This document shows, piece after piece, positions 26,488-34,865 of a stretch of DNA of 64,000 nucleotides. Below the pieces are notes generated by a model, which was not told the origin of the DNA, ran no database searches, and worked only from the letters and a program-made list of their open reading frames with translations. The translations under genes and the position numbers were made by a program. Position 1 is the stretch's first letter; the number at the start of each line of letters is the position of its first letter. This DNA is from Niameybacter massiliensis (GTDB lineage Bacteria; Bacillota; Clostridia; Lachnospirales; Cellulosilyticaceae). Where the stretch lies: NCBI RefSeq assembly GCF_001282685.1, contig NZ_LN875033.1, positions 2,501 to 66,500 of the forward strand. Direction: 5' to 3'.

Positions 26488-27147
26488 TTAGGATTCTCCT
26501 CCCTCAATTGGAGTTGTTTCCTCTTCTAATATCTCCATTTTAGAGATAGAAACTTCATAAGCTACCTTACTCATAGCTTCTCCTGTCTCTAATTTCTTTT
26601 GGTAAGATCTACTTTGAATTCTACCCCATAATTCAATATGAGCACCTGTTTTAAGATTTTGCGCATACCTTGCATTTCTTCCCCACGTAATACATGGTAT
26701 GTAGTCAGATTTATGATATGAACGATTTACTGCAAGTAATAAATCTGTAATCTCTCTACCGAAAGGTGTTGTACGATAAACAGGATCTTTACATACAAAG
26801 CCACTTAAATAAATAGTATTTTTATTTTTTTTCATTTCTTCTTCTGATACTTCTTTTACTTCTAATGCAAATATAGTTAAAATTAAGCGATTCTTTCCTT
26901 CTTCATACTGATTATAAGATCTAAATTGTCCTGTTATATCTAATACTTTACCTTGAATATTTCCAAGTGGAGCTAGAAGCCTTTCAGAAACTGTCACTGG
27001 TAAAATATCTGCGGAATCACTTAATCTAGGAACCTCTAAATTAAAACTATAAAATCCTTCTCCATATACTTTATGGCTATACGTGAGTTCACTTACCGCT
27101 TTTCCTATTATAAGTACTTCATTATTTTCTAAAATGTGTTCTATCAT
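26488..27147 (-). CDS. Single-stranded DNA-binding protein with two OB folds
   Basis: A 219-aa protein with two OB-fold-like halves: an N-terminal one (about 1-103, GKAVSELTYSHKVYGEGFYSFNLEV) and a C-terminal SSB-like one (about 108-205, IYLSGFVCKDPVYRTTPFGREITDLLLAVNR, then YIPCITWGRNARYAQNLKTG). This architecture is common in Clostridia beside a conventional SSB. The acidic amphipathic tip of classical SSB is missing: the end is PIEGGES. Probably has a role in DNA protection or repair. Confidence 0.85.
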   Translation of the reverse strand: MIEHILENNEVLIIGKAVSELTYSHKVYGEGFYSFNLEVPRLSDSADILPVTVSERLLAPLGNIQGKVLDITGQFRSYNQYEEGKNRLILTIFALEVKEVSEEEMKKNKNTIYLSGFVCKDPVYRTTPFGREITDLLLAVNRSYHKSDYIPCITWGRNARYAQNLKTGAHIELWGRIQSRSYQKKLETGEAMSKVAYEVSISKMEILEEETTPIEGGES

Positions 27148-27255
27148 CTTACACCTCTCCCTTATCCTCTTATTGTTCTGTATTGATTTGATTCTTTTGT
27201 CACTATCATTTATATTAACAATGGTACAAGTTTATTACAGTTTTTAACATTTATC

Positions 27256-27873
27256 CTAATTAATTTCTATTCCATAAATCATCATTGTTGCAATACCCGC
27301 TAGAGCTGCCTCTACGTTGTTAAAAGGTACCTCTACTGTAAATTCTCGCAGTACATCTAATGTACCTTCTGGTATTACCTCACTTGGATTAACACAACAC
27401 TGTAAGCTTAAAGAACCATCAACTTGTAATTCTGCACTAGAAGCAGATATATTCGCTGCTTCACTCCATCCATAGGTAATATATTTTTGATTCTTATGAT
27501 GATAGGTTTCAGGAATGATATAATAGGTTGCTTGAATAAGCTTAAAAAGTCTCGTATAAATGCCATTTTTACTTAAGATATGCTTGGTAAGAGGTTTATC
27601 AAAGAAAAGTGCTACATTAAATTTAATTTTTTCATAAATTGCTTTTTCAATTCCCTCTTTAGTAAGTTCAACGACTAATAAGTCTGGTGCTTCTTTATCC
27701 TGTAATGTATTAATATAATTCCTTAAAGGAATTCTTTTATTATTAAAATATACAGACGTATCTTGAGGTTTTATATGCAAGAGCTTTAATCCTTTTTGCA
27801 TACTTTGATCATAAATAAGTTGTAAAGCCTTTTTACTACTTTCCGCGCAACTGTTTACAGCTAATGTAATCAT
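27256..27873 (-). CDS. Hypothetical protein
   Basis: A 205-aa soluble protein that I do not recognise. It starts MITLAVNSCAESSKKAL and has a central TYGWSEAANISASSAEL segment and a C-terminal VEVPFNNVEAALAGIATMMIYGI helix. The TYGWS / SAEL / AALA pattern is faintly like the substrate-binding end of Mur-type ligases (VPG..NV.NALAAIA), but there is no ATP-binding region, so any relation would be to a ligase fragment. Divergent from nrdJ. Confidence 0.6.
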   Translation of the reverse strand: MITLAVNSCAESSKKALQLIYDQSMQKGLKLLHIKPQDTSVYFNNKRIPLRNYINTLQDKEAPDLLVVELTKEGIEKAIYEKIKFNVALFFDKPLTKHILSKNGIYTRLFKLIQATYYIIPETYHHKNQKYITYGWSEAANISASSAELQVDGSLSLQCCVNPSEVIPEGTLDVLREFTVEVPFNNVEAALAGIATMMIYGIEIN

Positions 27874-27975
27874 AAGTAACCTCCTCTTATGTAAAAAATG
27901 ATAATTTCATGTTGTAATTTTAGTGTTTACTAAGCATTCTATTTTATGTTCTATAAACTTTGGCAATCTTGACAC

Positions 27976-28023
27976 AGTGTATATATATTGATTTTTTTTA
28001 TTTCTAGATACTATATATGTCAC
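27976..28023 (+). promoter_or_regulatory. Candidate NrdR box pair upstream of nrdJ
   Basis: Two AT-rich partial palindromes (27976-27991 with GTATATATATTG, and 28008-28023 with TACTATATATGT) lie 32 bp apart, the three-helical-turn spacing of NrdR boxes. Each matches acaCwAtATaTwGtgt only partly; nrdR itself is not in the window. Confidence 0.4.
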
Positions 28024-28113
28024 TTTTTTCTCCTTGTTAATTTCTTCTTTTTGTGTTAGATTAGGAGTTAATTAATAATCATTCTTTTAAGATAAAATTA
28101 TTGGAGGTTTAAA

Positions 28114-31080
28114 ATGATGTTAAAAAATTTATTAAAACCCCACTTCACAGTCCAACTCAAAGATAACCAATCTGTTTATGACTTAGTTAAATGGAAAAAA
28201 GTAAATGTCCACCTCACAGATCATATGACTGGTAAAGTGCTCGTACATATGACAGACTTAGATTTTCCTGAACACTTTTCGCAATCTGCTTGTGACATCA
28301 TTGTAAGCAAATATTTTCGTAAAAGTGGTATTCCAACTGATTTGGGATACGAGACCTCCTTTAAACAACTTGTCCATCGTATGGTTAACTTCTGGGTAAA
28401 TGCTGCTTTAGATGAAGGCCTTATTGACCATTCAAATAAAAATACTTTTTATAATGAGCTAGCCTATATGATGCTTATGCAAATGTGGGCACCCAACAGT
28501 CCACAATGGTTTAATACCGGTTTAGCTCTTTCCTACGGTATTAAAGGTAAAGGCCAAGGCCACTACTTCTTTGACCAAACACAAAAATGTGTCGTTAAAG
28601 CATCTGACACCTATACACGTACACAAGGCTCTGCCTGCTTTATTGTAAGTATCAAGGATTCTCTACTTGGTCCTAAATCCCTTACAGATCAACTTACTAC
28701 TGAAACACGACTATTCAAATATGGCTCTGGAGTAGGTACCAATTGGTCATCTATTCGTGCTGAAGGCGAACTTCTTTCTGGCGGTGGCAAATCTTCTGGT
28801 CTTATGAGTTTCTTAAAAGTCTTTGACCGCAATGCCGGTGCTATCAAATCTGGTGGGACAACAAGACGTGCCGCTAAAATGAATGTTCTAGACTTAGAAC
28901 ATCCTGACTCCCTCGAATTTATCAATTGGAAATCAAAAGAAGAAGATAAAGTGATTGCATTAGGTAAGATGGGATATGATACACACTTCGATGGAGAAGC
29001 CTACGCTACTGTATCTGGCCAAAATGCTAACAACTCCATCCGTGTTAGTGATAGTTTTATGAATTCTTTAAATGATCCTGAAGCTACATTCTCACAAATT
29101 AATCGTGTAGACCACACTATTCATCAAACACTTCCTGCAAAAGATATATGGCAACAAATCATTCATGCTGCTTGGCGTTGTGGTGACCCCGGTATTCAGT
29201 TTGATGATACAATTAATGCTTGGCATACTTGTCCTGCTGGCGAAAATGGCAATGCCGATGATCCTAAGAATCGTATACATGCAAGTAATCCATGTTCTGA
29301 GTATATGTTCTTAGATGATACAGCTTGTAATCTAGCAAGTATCAACATCCTAAAATTCTATGATATTGATACAGATACTTTTGATATTGAAAGCTACCTT
29401 CACTGCATCATGCTTATTCAGCTAGTATTAGAGGCTACTATCCATCATGGTCAGTTCCCAACTCCTGAAATTGCTGAACGTTCTTATCACTTTAGAACAA
29501 CTGGTTTAGGGCTAACTAATCTAGGTGCACTCTTTATGCTTATGGGACTTCCATATGATAGTGAAGCCGCTCGTACTATTGGCGCTAGCCTTATGAGCTT
29601 ACTTACAGGTCAGGCTTATTATATTTCTAGCTTAATGGCTCAAGAAATAGGCCCCTTTACCTACTTTGAGCAAAACAAGCCTTATATGATGCGTGTACTA
29701 CGCAATCATGCACGTTGCAGTGGATTACAACTTATACAACCTCAATTTGAAGGATTGGGCTATCTCCCACCTACTATCTCTCATTCAGCTTTAGCGAACT
29801 TACATCAAAGTACACTTAGCCATGCCTTAAAAGAGGTATGGAATAAAGCCCTTGAATCTGGAGAGACCAATGGATATAGAAATGCCCAGGTATCTGTTTT
29901 AGCACCAACGGGTACAATTGCCTTTGCTATGGACTGTGCTACAACTTCATCGGAACCTTTCTTTAGTCATGTAACTTATAAGAAATTAGTAGGTGGAGGC
30001 TTTATGGAAATTGTTAATCCCATTCTTCCTCTTACGCTAAAAAAATTAGGTTATAACCAACAAGAAGCTCAAGCAATTATTGACTATATTATGAGAAAAG
30101 AAGAACGTGATGGCTATAGCATATTAGTTGATGGAAAAATTGAAGGCGCCCCACACCTTAAGCAAGAACATTATGCAATCTTTGATACCGCTAATAAATG
30201 TGGTTCAGGCGTTCGTTATATCTCACCTGAGGCCCATGTTAAAATGATGGCTGCCCTTACACCACATGTATCAGGTGCCATTTCTAAAACAGTAAACTTA
30301 CCACATGATGCTACTGAACAAGATGTTTCGAATATTTATAGGCTCTCTTTTGAATTAGGTGTGAAGGCTATCGCTCTATATCGAGATGGCTGTAAAGCCT
30401 CTCAACCTCTTAGCACAAGTCTTAATACTACTGGTATCAAAAAGTTAGAAGATTTATCATACAATGAGCTTCTAGACTATGTTAAACATCCTGAAAAGCA
30501 TTACACACCTATTCGCACCAAGCCTACAGGCATTCGTAATGCACATGTACATGAAGCTGAAATTAATGGATTAAAGCTATATATTACAGTATCCTTCTTT
30601 GATAATGGAAAACTTGGTGAAATTTATGTATCCGCAGGTAGACAAGGTTCTCTTGTAAAAGGGCTTTTAGATAGTATTTCTACAACTATTTCAGAAATGC
30701 TCCAGTATGGTGTACCCGCTCAAGATATTGCTAAAATGTATCGAGGACAAAAGTTCGAGCCTAGTGGCTTTGTAGGAGGACACCCTTATATTAAACGTGT
30801 AGATTCTATTTCTGATCTTATTAGCAAGATTATCGATATTGAATTAGGAGACTTTACTTACTGCCAAGTTAAACCAGACTCACAATCAATCTCTACACGT
30901 TCCTGCTTATCTGCTAATATAGCTTTCCCTCCTACTGCTGAGACTATCAGAACGTCTACTAGCCATTCTGATTTTTCACTAGAAGGTGAGCTTTGCCCAA
31001 ACTGTGGTAGTACCAAACTCATTAAAAATGGCACATGTAAAGTATGTGCCGAATGTGGTACAACAACTGGATGTAGTTAA
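28114..31080 (+). CDS. nrdJ: Class II (B12-dependent) ribonucleotide reductase
   Basis: A 988-aa enzyme reducing ribonucleotides with an adenosylcobalamin radical. Seen: PNSPQWFNTG near residue 127, GSGVGTNWSSIRAEGE, the active-site Asn-Cys-Glu region SNPCSEYMFLDDTACNLASIN, LAPTGTIAFAMDC, and a C-terminal zinc-ribbon CPNCGSTKLIKNGTCKVCAECG ending in TTGCS. Large size and the zinc tail fit the NrdJ-Z type. No ATP-cone is evident. CobO, which makes its cofactor, lies 2.4 kb away on the opposite strand. TGGAGG lies before the ATG. Confidence 0.97.
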   Translation: MMLKNLLKPHFTVQLKDNQSVYDLVKWKKVNVHLTDHMTGKVLVHMTDLDFPEHFSQSACDIIVSKYFRKSGIPTDLGYETSFKQLVHRMVNFWVNAALDEGLIDHSNKNTFYNELAYMMLMQMWAPNSPQWFNTGLALSYGIKGKGQGHYFFDQTQKCVVKASDTYTRTQGSACFIVSIKDSLLGPKSLTDQLTTETRLFKYGSGVGTNWSSIRAEGELLSGGGKSSGLMSFLKVFDRNAGAIKSGGTTRRAAKMNVLDLEHPDSLEFINWKSKEEDKVIALGKMGYDTHFDGEAYATVSGQNANNSIRVSDSFMNSLNDPEATFSQINRVDHTIHQTLPAKDIWQQIIHAAWRCGDPGIQFDDTINAWHTCPAGENGNADDPKNRIHASNPCSEYMFLDDTACNLASINILKFYDIDTDTFDIESYLHCIMLIQLVLEATIHHGQFPTPEIAERSYHFRTTGLGLTNLGALFMLMGLPYDSEAARTIGASLMSLLTGQAYYISSLMAQEIGPFTYFEQNKPYMMRVLRNHARCSGLQLIQPQFEGLGYLPPTISHSALANLHQSTLSHALKEVWNKALESGETNGYRNAQVSVLAPTGTIAFAMDCATTSSEPFFSHVTYKKLVGGGFMEIVNPILPLTLKKLGYNQQEAQAIIDYIMRKEERDGYSILVDGKIEGAPHLKQEHYAIFDTANKCGSGVRYISPEAHVKMMAALTPHVSGAISKTVNLPHDATEQDVSNIYRLSFELGVKAIALYRDGCKASQPLSTSLNTTGIKKLEDLSYNELLDYVKHPEKHYTPIRTKPTGIRNAHVHEAEINGLKLYITVSFFDNGKLGEIYVSAGRQGSLVKGLLDSISTTISEMLQYGVPAQDIAKMYRGQKFEPSGFVGGHPYIKRVDSISDLISKIIDIELGDFTYCQVKPDSQSISTRSCLSANIAFPPTAETIRTSTSHSDFSLEGELCPNCGSTKLIKNGTCKVCAECGTTTGCS

Positions 31081-31173
31081 TAGTAACATTCTTACAGTTT
31101 TTGCATATTTTATATAGTAGGCAGCTTAAGTGACATCATGTTAACATACTTTGTGAAATGGGGCGAAAATAGC

Positions 31174-31380
31174 ATGCGTAATAGAATGCTAGACCAAGAA
31201 TCTATCCTTGAAACAAAAAAACAACTTGTGCAAGCTATCATTGACGGACAGTATAATTTACAATCAGAAGAAGTGCTATCACTTAGTAGACATTTAGATG
31301 AACTTATGCTTCCAGCATTTCAAACGCAACTTGACTTTTATAATGAATATTTAAATTTCTCTCATCCTTTTACGACATAA
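31174..31380 (+). CDS. Spo0E-like aspartyl-phosphate phosphatase
   Basis: A 68-aa protein with the Spo0E signature SLSRHLDELMLPAF (SxxLDxL). Members dephosphorylate Spo0A~P and hold back sporulation. The frame is open from 31138, but ATGGGGCG lies about 8 nt before the ATG at 31174, which I prefer. Short helical protein; follows nrdJ by about 90 bp. Confidence 0.8.
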   Translation: MRNRMLDQESILETKKQLVQAIIDGQYNLQSEEVLSLSRHLDELMLPAFQTQLDFYNEYLNFSHPFTT

Positions 31381-31411
31381 ACTTATACCCCCTTAGGTAT
31401 AAAATAAATTT

Positions 31412-31441
31412 AGCCTGCTACTTTTGTAGCAGGCCTTTTTT
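31412..31441 (+). terminator. Bidirectional terminator
   Basis: GCCTGCTAC (31413-31421) pairs with GTAGCAGGC (31426-31434), followed by TTTTTT; lies between the convergent Spo0E-like and deacetylase genes. Confidence 0.9.
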
Positions 31442-32156
31442 ATTGTTTATATTGTCTTCCTGTATGATCAATTGTATAACCATCTTTTATAATCAACTCA
31501 GAAATAGGTACAATCTCATACCCTTTCGCCTTAAGTCCTTTAATAATTTCAGGTAGCGCATCTTTTGTATACTTTGTAGCATTGTGTAATAGCACAATAG
31601 AACCAGGTGCTAAGTTCTTATGTTTCAATACACGATCTATCATCTCTTGCTTGCCGTAGTTCTTCCAATCTAAAGAATCTACATCCCATTGAATCGTATA
31701 ATAACCACATTCTGTAGCTGCTTCTACTACTGTATCATTATATTCTCCATAAGGTGCACGATATAGTATACAGTCTTGTCCTGTTAATTCCTTAATCGTA
31801 TTATGAGCAAATCGGATATCCTTCTTAATATCCTCTTTAGACATATTGGTCACATGAGGATGTCTATCTGAATGGTTAGCTACATCATGACCTGATTCTG
31901 CTATTTTTTTTACTGCTTCAGGATTACTTCTCATCCAATCTCCTACCATAAAAAATGTAGCCTTAACCCCCTCTTGATTTAATGTGGCTAGTATATCATC
32001 AATATCATCTGCTCCCCATGCACAATCAAATGTTAGTGATACCTTTTTATCATTTGTCGAAACAGAATAAATAGGAAGTAACCTGGCCTGTACTATCACT
32101 TGGCTCAATATCATTACGCTAATAAGTATAAAAGTTATAATATGCTTGCGTTTCAC
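31440..32156 (-). CDS. PdaB-like polysaccharide deacetylase
   Basis: A 238-aa secreted or membrane-anchored NodB-type deacetylase. An N-terminal hydrophobic segment (about 6-23) precedes LPIYSVSTNDKKVSLTFDCAWGADD (catalytic Asp), ANHSDRHPH (metal-binding His pair), YRAPYGEYN and LLHN. The YSVST...AWG start matches PdaB, a sporulation protein needed for spore cortex stability, more than general chitin deacetylases. Given the chitinase, action on chito-oligomers cannot be excluded. Confidence 0.85.
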   Translation of the reverse strand: MKRKHIITFILISVMILSQVIVQARLLPIYSVSTNDKKVSLTFDCAWGADDIDDILATLNQEGVKATFFMVGDWMRSNPEAVKKIAESGHDVANHSDRHPHVTNMSKEDIKKDIRFAHNTIKELTGQDCILYRAPYGEYNDTVVEAATECGYYTIQWDVDSLDWKNYGKQEMIDRVLKHKNLAPGSIVLLHNATKYTKDALPEIIKGLKAKGYEIVPISELIIKDGYTIDHTGRQYKQ

Positions 32157-32302
32157 TATTCAACCTCCACTCATTTTATATTTTCTTTTTCTTTCCTAGT
32201 TTTTTCTATTCTTATAAAATTATTCACATTCTTAAATGCAAGTCCTCTTAATTCTCCACAAATTATCTATTTTACTCCCAAAATCTCAATAACTATATAT
32301 AC

Positions 32303-32336
32303 AAAAAAGAGACCATATTTCCATGATCTCTTCTAC
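32303..32336 (-). terminator. Terminator of the NlpC/P60 gene
   Basis: AAGAGATCAT pairs with ATGGTCTCTT around a short loop on the minus strand (about 32307-32333), followed by a T-run. Confidence 0.75.
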
Positions 32337-32345
32337 TCTCACTTA

Positions 32346-33179
32346 TTAAATTACTCGTTTAATTCCGATGATTGGTTTTCCATAATTTAATTCACCCATT
32401 GTAATACCTGTTTTAGGAGTACTTGCATGGATGATTGATCCATTACCTGCATAAATTGCTACGTGATCAATATTTCCATTATAACCATAGAATATAAGAT
32501 CTCCTGGTAATAAATCATTTTTGCTTACTTTTGTACCGTTACTTGCAAATTGTGATCTTGAGCTACGTTGTAAGCTAATATCAAAGTTTTTATATACTTG
32601 TTGTACGAATCCTGAGCAATCTGCTCCTTTAGTAAGACTATTACCACCATATACATATGGATTTCCTAAAAATTGCTTTGCATAAGCAATAACTTCTTCA
32701 CCTAAATATGTTTCTGCTTGTTCTGGCTCTTCTACTGCTGTCTTTGTATAAGGAATTAAACCAAGAGTATCTTCATTGAGCTGATCCTTATATATGTAAC
32801 CATCAATACCTTCAATTTGGATATGGTACCAATTATCAATTCTTTTTGTTACAAATACTGGTACATCTTTTGCAATAAAGTTAATAATATCTGAATCTGG
32901 ACTTGGTTCTCTTCTTACTGTTGCCTCATCAACAACAACACATGATACAAGGCCTTCTTTTTTATCTACATTAGTAATTATATTTTCTTCTATGATTTGA
33001 GTTCCTAAAACAGCCGATACATTTGACATACTATTAATTGCTGTATTCTTTGTTAATACGAACCCCTCTTCTGTAATAACTTGCTGAGGTGCTACATTTT
33101 CTACCGTATTTGCATAAGTACTACTTCCTAATCCGACAATTGATAACATCGTAATACCCATAAATTGTTTGATAGTCAT
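32346..33179 (-). CDS. Secreted SH3/NlpC-P60 peptidoglycan hydrolase
   Basis: A 277-aa cell-wall hydrolase. A signal peptide (about 1-23, ends STYANT) is followed by a bacterial SH3 domain (about 80-135, VRREPSPDSDIINFI...WYHIQIEGIDGYI) and a C-terminal NlpC/P60 domain (about 157-277): catalytic Cys in NSLTKGADCSGFVQ, His in NIDHVAIYAG and a polar HAS. Probably a gamma-D-Glu-meso-DAP-type endopeptidase at the cell surface. Perfect promoter upstream. Confidence 0.92.
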   Translation of the reverse strand: MTIKQFMGITMLSIVGLGSSTYANTVENVAPQQVITEEGFVLTKNTAINSMSNVSAVLGTQIIEENIITNVDKKEGLVSCVVVDEATVRREPSPDSDIINFIAKDVPVFVTKRIDNWYHIQIEGIDGYIYKDQLNEDTLGLIPYTKTAVEEPEQAETYLGEEVIAYAKQFLGNPYVYGGNSLTKGADCSGFVQQVYKNFDISLQRSSRSQFASNGTKVSKNDLLPGDLIFYGYNGNIDHVAIYAGNGSIIHASTPKTGITMGELNYGKPIIGIKRVI

Positions 33180-33248
33180 TTGTTACCCCCTATAATTTAT
33201 ATTTATCTATTTAAGTCGTTATATTTATTAAGTAATTGTTACATAATT

Positions 33249-33277
33249 ATTATATGTGTATTATTTATTTTTGTCAA
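33249..33277 (-). promoter_or_regulatory. Promoter of the NlpC/P60 gene
   Basis: TTGACA (33272-33277) and TATAAT (33249-33254), 17-bp spacer, both perfect matches on the minus strand. The rest of 33180-33505 shows only AT-rich sequence and the terminator at 33461. Confidence 0.9.
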
Positions 33278-33460
33278 GCTATTGTGGCTACTTTATCCAC
33301 ACTTTTTTTACTCTTAATTGTAAGTTAGTTACTATTTTACAATGTGTTTATATGTTTTATTGTGCATTTACACAACACTTCCATATTTTTTCAATTATTT
33401 CTTTCTATCTCACCTCTAAATATCCACATTAAACGACTTGTCCTCTCTATAAAAATAAAT

Positions 33461-33495
33461 AAAAAAACAGTAAATTTTCATTTACTGTTTTCTTA
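33461..33495 (-). terminator. Terminator of the pts operon
   Basis: AAACAGTAAA (33465-33474) pairs with TTTACTGTTT (33481-33490), with a T-run on the minus strand, directly after the EIIA gene. Confidence 0.85.
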
Positions 33496-33505
33496 TTTAT
33501 TACGA

Positions 33506-33991
33506 TTATTTATTTTTCTTTAAAGTCATTACAGAAGTTTTTCCAGCTTCTACTTTTCCTGTTGTACGGTTTTTAAACTCAACTTCATCAGTATTTGTAA
33601 TAACAAATGGAGATGTAAGTGGTTTACCAAGTTCTTTAACACGTTCAATATCAACCTCTAAAATAGGATCACCTTGTTTAACTGTATCTCCTTCTTCTAC
33701 AAGTCGTTTGAAACCTTCACCTTTTAAATCAACTGTGTCTATACCAATATGAATAAGTAAATCTAATCCTGATGTGCTTTCAATACCAATGGCATGATTT
33801 GTTGGGAAGATTTGTACTACTTTACCATCACATGGTGCTACTACAACTTTTTCTGTTGGAATAATAGCAATACCGTCTCCTACCATTTTTTCTGAGAAAA
33901 CTGGATCTGGTACTTGTGATAAATCTATTGCTTCACCTGTCATTGGAGAACATAATTCAATACCTTTAAACTTACTGAAGAAACCAAACAT
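33506..33991 (-). CDS. crr: PTS EIIA, glucose family
   Basis: A 161-aa glucose-type IIA. The phospho-acceptor His81 is in LLIHIGIDTVDL, the supporting His66 in PTNHAIGI, with the GEGF and PILEVD motifs. It takes phosphate from HPr and passes it to IIB domains. It is the last gene of ptsH-ptsI-antiterminator-EIIA and can serve the IIBC permease at 14.4 kb, which has no IIA domain of its own. Confidence 0.93.
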   Translation of the reverse strand: MFGFFSKFKGIELCSPMTGEAIDLSQVPDPVFSEKMVGDGIAIIPTEKVVVAPCDGKVVQIFPTNHAIGIESTSGLDLLIHIGIDTVDLKGEGFKRLVEEGDTVKQGDPILEVDIERVKELGKPLTSPFVITNTDEVEFKNRTTGKVEAGKTSVMTLKKNK

Positions 33992-34020
33992 AGTAGCCTC
34001 CTTAAATTAATCCATTATTT

Positions 34021-34854
34021 TTATTTAATCTTACTTAAAGAAATAAGCTTTTGAATATCAACAGCCATATAAGCTATTAATCCTTCCTTAAACTGTACTT
34101 TTCTCTCTTTCTCTAGATATACAGTTACCATCTGTGCTGCTTTATATGCACCCTTAAGATGTTTTGCTACTTCTTTCTTAATAAGCATTTCTATATCATT
34201 ATATTTATTTCCATTATCTATATAAAACTTAAGCATAGTATGAAATTCTTTTTTTACACCTTCATGATTTATATCAACATTACATTGTTGGCCTACAATG
34301 TGTAAACATTCTTTATAAATTCGTGTCATTTTCATAATTTCAGTAACAGGTTTATTTCTTGTTGCTGAACGTAAATGGAGTGCAATAAAACCTTGTTCTT
34401 CTTCACCTAAGTCTATTCCTATTGTTTCATTTATATAATCTCTTGCAATTCCAGCAATCTCAAATTCTTTCTTATATAAATCAATAATCTCTTCTATAAA
34501 AGGATTCTCTATAGTAAGGCCCATCCCTAAACGTTCAATCGCAAATTCTATATGCTCTTTAAGCATCTTTTCACTATTCTCATTTAAGGAACCTAGATTT
34601 TCTTCTGCAATTTGAATAATTTTATGTGTAACTTGTTTAATCTTACGTGTTAATGCATTCATCTCTTTCAAATCGAGATGTTCTGCATCTGTTGGAAGTT
34701 CATGGAATACTTTTTCAATATTAGCATTTTCTTTTATGGTGTCACCTGTCTTCTTGCCAAAACCAATACCTTTACTGACCAAAATAACTTGATCTTGCTC
34801 CTGACTTGCCAACACCACATTATTATTAAACACTTTTATGATCTGGTACTCCAT
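34021..34854 (-). CDS. BglG/LicT/GlcT-family transcription antiterminator
   Basis: A 277-aa antiterminator: N-terminal CAT RNA-binding domain (about 1-58, IIKVFNNNVVLASQEQDQVILVSKGIGFGKK) and two PRD domains (about 70-165 and 170-277), with conserved histidines in the TEHLDLKEMN-like and LHLRSATRN segments. It binds RAT sites when not restrained by PTS phosphorylation. It sits inside the pts operon, whose own leader carries a GlcT-type RAT, and a LicT-type RAT precedes the IIBC gene, so it may act on one or both. Confidence 0.92.
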   Translation of the reverse strand: MEYQIIKVFNNNVVLASQEQDQVILVSKGIGFGKKTGDTIKENANIEKVFHELPTDAEHLDLKEMNALTRKIKQVTHKIIQIAEENLGSLNENSEKMLKEHIEFAIERLGMGLTIENPFIEEIIDLYKKEFEIAGIARDYINETIGIDLGEEEQGFIALHLRSATRNKPVTEIMKMTRIYKECLHIVGQQCNVDINHEGVKKEFHTMLKFYIDNGNKYNDIEMLIKKEVAKHLKGAYKAAQMVTVYLEKERKVQFKEGLIAYMAVDIQKLISLSKIK

Positions 34855-34865
34855 CTCTTTACCTC

